A stretch of 5,417 bases of DNA. Origin: Euryarchaeota archaeon UBA538. Lineage in GTDB: Archaea > Thermoplasmatota > Poseidoniia > Poseidoniales > Thalassarchaeaceae. The stretch covers positions 14,413 through 19,829 of the forward strand of contig DALC01000024.1 in the NCBI GenBank assembly GCA_002499325.1, in the 5' to 3' direction. Position 1 is the stretch's first letter. Each line of letters opens with the position of its first letter. Made by a program: the position numbers and the translations under genes. The notes below the pieces were generated by a model. That model saw nothing but the letters and a program-made list of their open reading frames with translations. It ran no database searches and had not been told where the DNA came from. Below are positions 1-5,124 of this stretch, piece by piece.

Positions 1-1113
1 AGGGACCTAATGACTCTATTACAGATGGATTATATCAAAGTGGCACAAGCAGAAGGAAATGATCCCCCATACTCAAAATCCGATATCCAGGAATGTATCA
101 AACATGTAGTGGATATAAACTGGGGGGAGAAAACCGACATAGCCCCCGACATTAAAATGACCATGGAAAACGCTGGTCATATTCTCGGCTCGTCCAGTGT
201 CTACATGCAAATAGGAGAGGGTAGAAACGAGCACAAACTACTATTCTCTGGAGATATAAAATATGAGAAATCTTGGTTATTCGACGCGGCTACTGTAAGA
301 TTCAACAAGGTTGACACACTGGTAGTAGAATCTACATACGGAGGTCCACAAAGTATCCAACCAACCAGACAACAAGCCACCCAAGATCTACAAGATTTGA
401 TCATTGATACCCTATCAAGAAAGGGTAAAATTTTCTGCCCTGTATTTGCTGTTGGAAGGTCTCAAGAGGTTATGATGGCTATCGATGAACTATTCAAATC
501 TGAGAAGGTCACACCAGTTACTGTATGGCTAGATGGAATGATTTCAGAGGCGACAGCCATCCACACTAGCCATCCTAATTATCTGAACAAGGACCTCAGG
601 GGAAAGATGCTGAGGGGAGGTTCTGAGAACCCGTTTAATTCAAAGTGGTTTAAGCAAGTCGAGTCTCGGGAGCAAAGAGAATCGATACTTCTAGACCCAA
701 CACCCTGCATTGTCTTAGCGACAAGTGGAATGATGACAGGTGGCCCAATTGTGGAATATTTCAAGTACTGGGCCCCTGAACCTGGAAATACGCTTTGCTT
801 CGTAGGATATCAGGCATCAGGAACTCTGGGAAGGAGGCTCCAAGATGGACACTCGCAAGTTCCTTTGGTTGACAAAGGCCAGACTCTAATGATTGATGTT
901 CGCTGTAATATGGTCATTATCGATGGGTTCAGCGGACACTCAGATAGAAATCAATTAATGGACTACGTCAAAGCTCTAAACCCCACTCCTAGGAAGATAA
1001 TTTGTCACCACGGTGATCCACAAACATGCAATGCCTTCAGAAAGGGGCTCAGAGAGAGATTCAAAGTACAAACGTACGCACCTGACAATCTAGAAACACT
1101 CCGCCTGGTTTGA
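1..1113 (+). CDS. fttA: Archaeal CPSF-like beta-CASP ribonuclease / transcription termination factor aCPSF1 (FttA), 5'-truncated by window
   Basis: Family role: the archaeal homologue of eukaryotic CPSF73, a zinc-dependent endo/5'-3' exoribonuclease that cuts nascent RNA at U-rich sites and drives transcription termination. The frame is open from base 1 (RDL precedes the first ATG at 10), so the N-terminal KH domains and the metallo-beta-lactamase HxHxDH motif lie off-window. Numbering from that ATG, I see the end of the metallo-beta-lactamase fold with AGHILGS (H57, motif 3) and FSGD (D82, motif 4). The beta-CASP domain follows: VESTYGG (E107, motif A), PVFAVGRSQEV (145-154), LDGMISEATAIHT (174-186), NPF (208-210), ATSGMMTGGP (237-246), GYQASGTLGRRL (267-278), GFSGHSD (H310, motif B) and CHHGD (332-336, motif C). 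The end, NLETLRLV, matches the usual family C terminus, so the 3' end is intact. All visible metal-ligand motifs are present, so it should be active. The NPF and PDIKMT segments fit aCPSF1 better than the shorter aCPSF2. Confidence 0.95.
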   Translation, partial: RDLMTLLQMDYIKVAQAEGNDPPYSKSDIQECIKHVVDINWGEKTDIAPDIKMTMENAGHILGSSSVYMQIGEGRNEHKLLFSGDIKYEKSWLFDAATVRFNKVDTLVVESTYGGPQSIQPTRQQATQDLQDLIIDTLSRKGKIFCPVFAVGRSQEVMMAIDELFKSEKVTPVTVWLDGMISEATAIHTSHPNYLNKDLRGKMLRGGSENPFNSKWFKQVESREQRESILLDPTPCIVLATSGMMTGGPIVEYFKYWAPEPGNTLCFVGYQASGTLGRRLQDGHSQVPLVDKGQTLMIDVRCNMVIIDGFSGHSDRNQLMDYVKALNPTPRKIICHHGDPQTCNAFRKGLRERFKVQTYAPDNLETLRLV

Positions 1114-1383
1114 TTATAAAACAGGTGTATCGAAGCCAAAATCTCCAACTTGAAGGTTATTCTCAACCTCAGTTTTTTCATCTTCGTCCCATTCTTCAGA
1201 GATATTGTTAGAGTGAATTTCCCCCTCCTTTGATGATAGTGCCAATGCCACAGAAAATGGGATCAGTAGGAGGAAAATCCAGGATTGATAGCCTACTTCA
1301 CCGGATGAGATTATGGAGTACAAAGATAGCATCATCAGGGCCATGGAAACTATCCAACCCGTCGCTCGTACAACAACGCTCAT
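1114..1383 (-). CDS. Small two-helix membrane protein with acidic C-terminal tail, function unknown
   Basis: An 89-residue protein that I do not recognise. Two hydrophobic segments are visible, at about 8-27 (GWIVSMALMMLSLYSII) and 33-50 (QSWIFLLLIPFSVALAL), separated by a very short polar turn, so a helical hairpin is likely. The remainder (51-89) is soluble and strongly acidic, with a cluster EEWDEDEKTEVE at 63-74. The single Arg (R6) near the N terminus and the lone Lys after helix 2 give no clear topology. I chose the ATG at 1383 because AGGAGG lies just upstream, although its spacing of 2 nt is unusually short; the next Met codons fall inside the first helix. The stop codon directly abuts the fttA stop codon. 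It is divergent from the zinc-ribbon gene. Hydrophobic segments followed by a biased acidic tail support a real gene, and nothing convincing is encoded on the opposite strand here. Confidence 0.7.
   Translation of the reverse strand: MSVVVRATGWIVSMALMMLSLYSIISSGEVGYQSWIFLLLIPFSVALALSSKEGEIHSNNISEEWDEDEKTEVENNLQVGDFGFDTPVL
1173..1178 (+). terminator. Possible U-tract terminator for fttA, inside the convergent gene
   Basis: A run of six T lies on the + strand about 60 nt after the fttA stop and is the first T-run of that length downstream. Archaeal termination, including that driven by aCPSF1, uses U-rich tracts in 3' untranslated regions. No stable hairpin precedes it. Because the neighbouring gene starts converging at once, a terminator for fttA would have to lie within that gene. 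Weak: one short tract only. Confidence 0.25.
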
Positions 1384-1464
1384 GGCCTCCTGTTCGGGTT
1401 GGGATTAATCAGTCAACCTCTTGTACCTCGAATTTTATCCAAGCTCATGGGAGGTAATTGGGTG
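1384..1464. promoter_or_regulatory. Divergent intergenic region of the small membrane protein and zinc-ribbon genes
   Basis: 81 bp between two divergent start codons, so it must hold both promoters. The only AT-rich, TATA-like element is AATTTTATCC at 1431-1440. On the + strand it centres about 30 bp before the ATG at 1465, the distance expected of a TATA box for a transcript with almost no leader. Read on the - strand (GGATAAAATT) it lies about 50 bp before the ATG at 1383. I cannot tell which gene it serves. Confidence 0.35.
1450..1455 (+). promoter_or_regulatory. Shine-Dalgarno GGAGGT deciding the zinc-ribbon start
   Basis: GGAGGT ends 9 nt before the ATG at 1465 and 6 nt before an in-frame GTG at 1462. 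It therefore fixes translation start at this GTG/ATG pair rather than at the upstream in-frame TTG at 1399, which would add 22 residues unlike the rest of the protein. Confidence 0.7.
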
Positions 1465-1881
1465 ATGCTAAGGTGTCAGTGTGGAAGAAATTTCGGATCG
1501 AGGGCTAACTCTAATTCTTATTGCCCAAGATGCAATAAAAAAACATCCCTGTCCACTATCAAATCCTTCTCTTCATCTTCAGAATTGAGAGATGCAGTTT
1601 CCGAAGCAAATGTTCCCGATGAGATTGTCAAAGAGCTATCTTCCAGATTAGCATCATATGAAAATTCTGAACGTTCCAATGAGGGATTCACTAGTGATGA
1701 TATCGATAAAATTTTATCTCTTGCCAAACTTCCAGATGATTCAATCACTCTTAGTTCTATAAACGAATCAATGATTAGATTAGATCTAAAAAAAATGAGT
1801 GCTGAGAGGTTTATGGAGCTTCTGGAAACATCTTCTATGGTTCTTAGAAATTCAAATAGCTCTTGGTCAGTTCTCCAGTAA
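1465..1881 (+). CDS. Small zinc-ribbon protein, DUF1922-like N terminus, function unknown
   Basis: A 138-residue soluble protein. The N terminus begins at once with a four-cysteine zinc ribbon: CQCG (C4, C6) and CPRC (C20, C23), a CxC-x13-CxxC layout. This resembles the archaeal DUF1922 family, which starts with a RCxCGR... ribbon; the assignment is from memory of the pattern and is tentative. A Ser-rich linker (SFSSSSE, 34-40) follows. The rest (about 40-128) is charged and probably alpha-helical without membrane segments, with VPDEIVKELSSRL (50-62) and TSDDIDKILSLAKLPDD (76-92) looking like short helical repeats. The start is fixed by a good ribosome binding site, with GTG at 1462 as the alternative. 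It lies 32 bp upstream of tRNA-Pro on the same strand and may be co-transcribed with it. A nucleic-acid or protein binding role is typical of such ribbons, but nothing here proves it. Confidence 0.75.
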   Translation: MLRCQCGRNFGSRANSNSYCPRCNKKTSLSTIKSFSSSSELRDAVSEANVPDEIVKELSSRLASYENSERSNEGFTSDDIDKILSLAKLPDDSITLSSINESMIRLDLKKMSAERFMELLETSSMVLRNSNSSWSVLQ

Positions 1882-1889
1882 CGTTCATT

Positions 1890-1903
1890 CAAGAGAAGTC
1901 TTG
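1890..1903 (+). other. Small stem-loop between the zinc-ribbon gene and tRNA-Pro
   Basis: CAAGA, a GAAG loop, then TCTTG form a perfect 5-bp hairpin in the 32-nt spacer between the zinc-ribbon stop codon and the tRNA 5' end. No T-run follows, so it is not an intrinsic terminator of bacterial type. It might help processing of a joint mRNA-tRNA transcript, or be chance. Confidence 0.3.
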
Positions 1904-1913
1904 CGAACCCATG

Positions 1914-1991
1914 GGGCCCGTGGGTTAGTCTGGTCTATGCTAGATGCTTTGGGAGCATTTGACCCTGGTTCGAATCCAGGCGGGCCCACCA
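1914..1991 (+). tRNA. tRNA-Pro (anticodon UGG), intronless, CCA encoded
   Basis: A full cloverleaf can be drawn. The acceptor stem is GGGCCCG (1914-1920) with CGGGCCC (1981-1987), seven Watson-Crick pairs. T8 and G9 follow, then a D arm 1923-1941 with A14, GG18-19 and A21. The anticodon stem GATGC/GCATT (1943-1947/1955-1959) encloses loop TTTGGGA, with anticodon TGG at 1950-1952 and G37. There is a 4-nt variable loop, then a T arm CCTGG-TTCGAAT-CCAGG (1964-1980). A1988 is the discriminator and CCA is genomically encoded at 1989-1991. It reads CCA and, with wobble, probably other proline codons. G37 and the weak D stem with G10-U25 and U13-U22 fit archaeal tRNA-Pro; U12-G23 here is a further wobble where I expect G-C. 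No intron interrupts the anticodon loop. The last A of CCA directly abuts the stop codon of the convergent Nudix gene. No clear TATA box of its own is visible upstream. Confidence 0.96.
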
Positions 1992-2750
1992 TCATTTCAG
2001 TCTATTGAGTGCCTCAATATCAAATATTGATACTGCATTGTCTATTGCATCCGAGATATTGAACCACATCGCTTCCTCGATCTCATCCGGCTTAGGAGTG
2101 ATTTCTTCATATTCGATATCTGCATGACACCTATATGTAAACGAAATCCAATTAATCCCATCATCAGTAAATATTTCTTCACGGATATAGGCGCCATCAT
2201 CATCACCAAAAGAGTCTCCAGTTTCACCCTTGGGATCCTCAATAACGATGTCAATACCAAGCTCCTCTCTGGCTTCTCTAATTGCTGCGTCTCGAGGGTG
2301 CTCACCATAATCTACGAAACCCCCTGGTAGTGTCCAACAACCTGTGAAAAATCCTCTTGAAACCTTCGCCATTAATACCTCTCTTTTTGAATTCAAGATT
2401 AGTACCTTACTAACCACTCTGTGTATGGTTCTGTATACGGACTCTCTAGCAACCGGGTCAACTGAATTGTCGCTAATTACAGAATCCTTCCATGCCCATT
2501 CGCCAGGCCAGTCAATTAATGGCTTCCCATGAGTTACGACATGTTCCTCTTGAGCCAGTCTAAATCTGTTGGTACGAATTTCTTCCCAGGGAATTCCAAA
2601 ACCCTCTATTTCTTCCTCAGTTGGTAAGCGTATCAGTTCTGAGCTCGGATCAAGATTTACTCTTCCCATTCTTGGGATTGCTGGACCACTGCCATCACCA
2701 TACACCAACAGCAATTTACCATCTGACTCTAGGTAAACATGCTTGCCCAT
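1992..2750 (-). CDS. Nudix hydrolase with N-terminal extension
   Basis: A 252-residue protein with a perfect Nudix box at 144-166. It has G144-x5-E150, then x7, then REARE-ELGI from R158, with the metal-binding glutamates E159, E162 and E163. The LPGG lead-in (141-144) and the preceding strand [17 protein letters not shown] (114-130) are canonical. Nudix enzymes use Mg2+ to cleave nucleoside diphosphates linked to another group (ADP-ribose, NADH, oxidised nucleotides and others); the box does not tell which. At 252 residues it is longer than the usual 130-170, with about 110 residues before the Nudix fold. That region lacks the zinc ribbon of NudC-type NADH pyrophosphatases and I do not recognise it. 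A polar insert rich in Asp and Gly (172-199) follows the box. The ATG at 2750 is 12 nt after the mdh stop, with only a weak ribosome binding site, so it is probably co-transcribed with mdh. Its stop codon touches the tRNA-Pro CCA end. Confidence 0.92.
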   Translation of the reverse strand: MGKHVYLESDGKLLLVYGDGSGPAIPRMGRVNLDPSSELIRLPTEEEIEGFGIPWEEIRTNRFRLAQEEHVVTHGKPLIDWPGEWAWKDSVISDNSVDPVARESVYRTIHRVVSKVLILNSKREVLMAKVSRGFFTGCWTLPGGFVDYGEHPRDAAIREAREELGIDIVIEDPKGETGDSFGDDDGAYIREEIFTDDGINWISFTYRCHADIEYEEITPKPDEIEEAMWFNISDAIDNAVSIFDIEALNRLK

Positions 2751-2762
2751 TGATACACCCGT

Positions 2763-3794
2763 CTAATTTCCTAATAGGTCGCTGACCGCATCTCTTTCTT
2801 CCAATAGGGCAGCGATATTCTCATCGATCTTTGACTGTGCAAATTCATCTAAAAGGAGGTCTTCAACTACCACTATACTGCCATTTTCACATCTACATGG
2901 GAAACTGAAAACTAGTCCTTTAGGAACGCCATACCATCCCTCTGATGGAATGGCCATGGATACTATTCGCCCGTTAGTTCCCTGCCACCAGTCTCTCATG
3001 TGGTCTATGGCGGCAGATGCAGCGGACGCTGCGGAAGACGCCCCCCTTGCTACTATGATCGCCTTTCCACGTGTTGAAACAGTTTCTATGAACTGGCCCT
3101 GCAACCATTTAGTATCCAACAGGTTAGTTATTGGTACACCATCAACGGTTCCGAAACGTGGGTCAGGATACATTGTGTTTGCATGATTTCCCCATATGAA
3201 TACATCCCTAATGGCTGAAGCAGGAACTCCAGCGTGTTCCGCTATCTGTCCAACTGCTCTATTCTGATCTAGGCGCGTCATCGCAGTAAATTGCCGAGAA
3301 GATATACTCGGTGCATTTGCACAGGCTATCAGTGCATTAGTATTACAGGGGTTACCCACTGTGATTACCTTTACATTTCGAGAGGCCACCGATTCTATCG
3401 CCTTGCCTTGTCCAACAAATATAGGGCCATTCGCTGCTACTAGATCGGATCTGTCCATATCTTTAGTCCTGGGCCGTGAGCCGACTAGAAAAATTACATC
3501 TGCATCCCGAAATGCGATATTAGGATCATCCGTACCCATCACACCGTGTATGAGAGGGAATGCAGAGTCATTCAGCTCCATTATTACTCCTTCCAAACGT
3601 TGCATTCCGGGCGGTATCTCCAGAAGTTGCAAGTTGATTGGTTGAGCCGACCCAAAACAATCCCCACTTGCTATCCGCCATAACAGAGCGTAGCCAATGT
3701 TTCCCGCCGCTCCTGTTACAGCAACACGAATTGATTTATTCATACTGTCCTTCGTAACATCAACGTCCGTATTTTTAGTAGAATCTGTGGGCAC
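2763..3794 (-). CDS. mdh: Malate dehydrogenase, NAD-dependent, bacterial/cytosolic type
   Basis: Interconverts malate and oxaloacetate with NAD(H) in the cytoplasm (TCA cycle). Numbering from the GTG at 3794, the Rossmann motif is TGAAGNIGY (27-35). LLEIPPGMQ (57-65) has E59 at the cofactor-selecting position, as in the NAD-specific Thermus enzyme. GSRPR (R107, R109) and R115 are the mobile-loop substrate arginines. NPCNTN (148-153), TRLD (R174, D176) and WGNH (catalytic H204, paired with D176) complete the active site, and SEGWYGVPKGLVFSFP (284-299) is the C-terminal signature. This is the family related to eukaryotic cytosolic and Thermus MDH, not the LDH-like MDH of many archaea. At 343 residues it is about 17 longer than usual. 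The extra residues are a hydrophilic leader before MNKSIRVAVTG. Two starts compete: GTG 3794 with a strong GAGGAG site 5 nt away, and ATG 3743, which fits the family length and has a weaker AAGGA. First gene of a probable operon with the Nudix gene; divergent from pntAA. Confidence 0.95.
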   Translation of the reverse strand: MPTDSTKNTDVDVTKDSMNKSIRVAVTGAAGNIGYALLWRIASGDCFGSAQPINLQLLEIPPGMQRLEGVIMELNDSAFPLIHGVMGTDDPNIAFRDADVIFLVGSRPRTKDMDRSDLVAANGPIFVGQGKAIESVASRNVKVITVGNPCNTNALIACANAPSISSRQFTAMTRLDQNRAVGQIAEHAGVPASAIRDVFIWGNHANTMYPDPRFGTVDGVPITNLLDTKWLQGQFIETVSTRGKAIIVARGASSAASAASAAIDHMRDWWQGTNGRIVSMAIPSEGWYGVPKGLVFSFPCRCENGSIVVVEDLLLDEFAQSKIDENIAALLEERDAVSDLLGN

Positions 3795-3799
3795 TATCT

Positions 3800-3805
3800 C
3801 TCCTC
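3800..3805 (-). promoter_or_regulatory. Shine-Dalgarno GAGGAG for the mdh GTG start
   Basis: On the - strand GAGGAG sits 5 nt before the GTG at 3794, ideal spacing. It is the main argument for the longer mdh product. The internal ATG at 3743 has only AAGGA (3748-3752) at 4 nt. Confidence 0.5.
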
Positions 3806-3930
3806 GTACCGTCGGTAGTGATTAGAGTATTAGCACTTTGCGAAGGAGCGTTCCACATGGGTCTTTGGAATATGGTTAACCGACAATGAGAATAGTGAGC
3901 CGACGGTTTCAATAAGCGCTAACATCTCGG

Positions 3931-3955
3931 AAGATTAATCTTGGTCGTAGACCAA
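3931..3955 (+). promoter_or_regulatory. Two tandem, overlapping palindromes upstream of pntAA (candidate operator)
   Basis: AAGATTAATCTT (3931-3942) is a perfect 12-bp palindrome. Its last two bases start a second one, TTGGTC-gta-GACCAA (3941-3955), a perfect 6+6 inverted repeat with a 3-nt centre. The first centres 30 bp before the pntAA ATG, where a TATA box would sit for a leaderless archaeal transcript, so a bound protein could block or guide TBP. The second could alternatively fold as a hairpin in a short leader. The repeats are seen directly; the regulatory role is inferred. Confidence 0.45.
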
Positions 3956-3966
3956 CGAGTGATATC

Positions 3967-5124
3967 ATGCGACTAGGAGTTCTCAGAGAGCCAGAAGGGG
4001 AGATGAGGGTAGCTTTAGTGCCCAACTCTATACCTAAATTATCTAAGTCTGGATTTGAAGTATTCATAGAGGAAGATGCTGGACTCAACGCGAACCACTC
4101 GAATGATGAGTATGAGGTAAGGGGTGGTAAAATATGCTCACGTGAAGACGTTTTATCCTGCGAATTGATAGTCTCTATCAGGACTCCGGATTTGTCGCAA
4201 ATCTCCGACGGCACAGTAGTTATCTGCGTAGCTGACCCTTTTAGGAACCCAGACACTGTTAGACAGGCCATTTCTTCTGGCATTACACTGATCAGTATGG
4301 ATATGATACCTAGAAGACTATCTAGAGCACAATCCATGGATGTAAACTCCAGCCAAGATAATCTATCTGGATATAAAGCAGTATTGATTGGTGCATCAGA
4401 GGTGCCCAAGGCAATTCCCATGATGACTACAAGTGCAGGAACAGTAAAGCCAGCAAAATTTGTAATAATGGGAAGCGGAGTTGCAGGACTCCAGGCCATA
4501 GCAACCGCTAAGAGAATTGGAGCGATTGTTTATGCATCCGATGTTAGAAAATCTGCGGCCGAACAGATTGAATCCGTAGGGGGCAGATTCATCGAGGTTG
4601 AGGGTATGGATGATTTTGAAGACGAGTCTGGATACGCCAAGCCCCTTACTCCAGAATTTATCCAGAAAGTAAATGATACAGTATGTGAAGTGGCTAGTGA
4701 TGCCGATGTTATAGTTACTACAGCCAGAATTTTCGGCAGACCCGCACCCATCACGATTCCTGAATCTGCCGTGCGCTCTTTCAAAAGAGGGTCAGTAATA
4801 GTAGACATGAATGCTGATGTCGGCGGAAATTGTGAGCTGACTACTCCGGGTGAGACAGTTGTCAAACACGGAGTGAAAATTATTGGTATCAAGAATCTTG
4901 CAGGGACGATTCCCTCATCAGCCAGCATGCTCTACTCTAACAATATCACTAATTTTGTTATCTCAATATCTGGGGATGATGGACTAATTTTTGACTCTGA
5001 CGATGATATCTTATTTGGTCCATCGAAAGATTCCGACTTCTTCGTGGATGGCATGGGGGGAGTCCTAATTTGCAGTTCAGGGGAGTTGCAAAAAAATCAA
5101 ACTAGACTAGGGGGAATCTTGTAA
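3967..5124 (+). CDS. pntAA: NAD(P) transhydrogenase subunit alpha part 1 (PntAA, domain I)
   Basis: Domain I of the proton-translocating transhydrogenase. It is the cytoplasmic NAD(H)-binding subunit that passes hydride to NADP+ on domain III, driven by the ion gradient, supplying NADPH. The 385-residue length is normal for the split form. The N terminus, MRLGVLREPEGEMRVALVP, is the AlaDH/PNT N-terminal start. The RQD loop is present: R117, Q122 and D125 within RRLSRAQSMD, followed by SSQDNLSGYKAVL (128-140). The Rossmann motif GSGVAGLQAIATAKRIGA (169-186) is followed by SDVR (D192), where Asp selects NAD. GYAK (222-225), GRPAPITIPES (257-267), VIVDMNADVGGNCE (277-290) and the NLAGTIPSSASMLYSNNI segment (310-327) match the family. 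No membrane helix is present, as expected. The ATG at 3967 gives the correct N terminus but has only a weak GAGTGA before it. It overlaps pntAB by one base. The fold is shared with alanine dehydrogenase, but the RQD loop and neighbour settle the call. Confidence 0.95.
   Translation: MRLGVLREPEGEMRVALVPNSIPKLSKSGFEVFIEEDAGLNANHSNDEYEVRGGKICSREDVLSCELIVSIRTPDLSQISDGTVVICVADPFRNPDTVRQAISSGITLISMDMIPRRLSRAQSMDVNSSQDNLSGYKAVLIGASEVPKAIPMMTTSAGTVKPAKFVIMGSGVAGLQAIATAKRIGAIVYASDVRKSAAEQIESVGGRFIEVEGMDDFEDESGYAKPLTPEFIQKVNDTVCEVASDADVIVTTARIFGRPAPITIPESAVRSFKRGSVIVDMNADVGGNCELTTPGETVVKHGVKIIGIKNLAGTIPSSASMLYSNNITNFVISISGDDGLIFDSDDDILFGPSKDSDFFVDGMGGVLICSSGELQKNQTRLGGIL

Larger units (their letters stand above)
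3795..3966. promoter_or_regulatory. Divergent mdh / pntAA promoter region with multiple inverted repeats
   Basis: 172 bp between divergent starts, the longest non-coding stretch in the window. Besides the tandem palindromes listed separately, it holds GGTTAACC (3874-3881), a perfect 8-bp palindrome. It also holds an 8-bp inverted pair ACCGTCGG (3808-3815) and CCGACGGT (3900-3907), 84 bp apart, one arm near each gene. CCGAC occurs twice, at 3880 and 3900, exactly 20 bp apart, about two helical turns. On the - strand an AT-rich TAATACTCTAAT (3822-3833) is the best TATA candidate for mdh. It contains a direct repeat of ATTAG (3821-3825, 3829-3833) flanked by AGTG/CACT. No open frame here looks coding. 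Confidence 0.5.

Noticed and set aside
1399..1464. TTG start extending the zinc-ribbon protein by 22 residues
   Set aside because: No ribosome binding site serves it, the added residues are unlike the family, and GGAGGT sits correctly for the GTG/ATG at 1462/1465.
1518..1892. 124-codon open frame on the - strand opposite the zinc-ribbon gene
   Set aside because: The + strand product has a clear CxC...CxxC ribbon and a good ribosome binding site. The reverse frame has neither and arises from Ser/Asp-rich codons.
1908..1915. Palindrome CCCATGGG at the tRNA 5' boundary
   Set aside because: Explained by the GGG start of the acceptor stem next to a short CCC; no further symmetry, likely chance.
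3011..3050. Ala/Ser-rich repeat-like stretch (GASSAASAASAA in MDH)
   Set aside because: It aligns with the small-residue helix normally present in this MDH family after the mid-domain ARGASSA motif, so it is not an unusual repeat.
3909..4499. 196-codon open frame on the - strand opposite the start of pntAA
   Set aside because: It lies almost wholly antisense to pntAA, whose protein matches its family along this whole stretch. The reverse translation shows no recognisable domain.
4530..4928. 132-codon open frame on the - strand inside pntAA
   Set aside because: Shadow of the Rossmann and C-terminal parts of pntAA; composition follows the opposite strand and no domain is seen.
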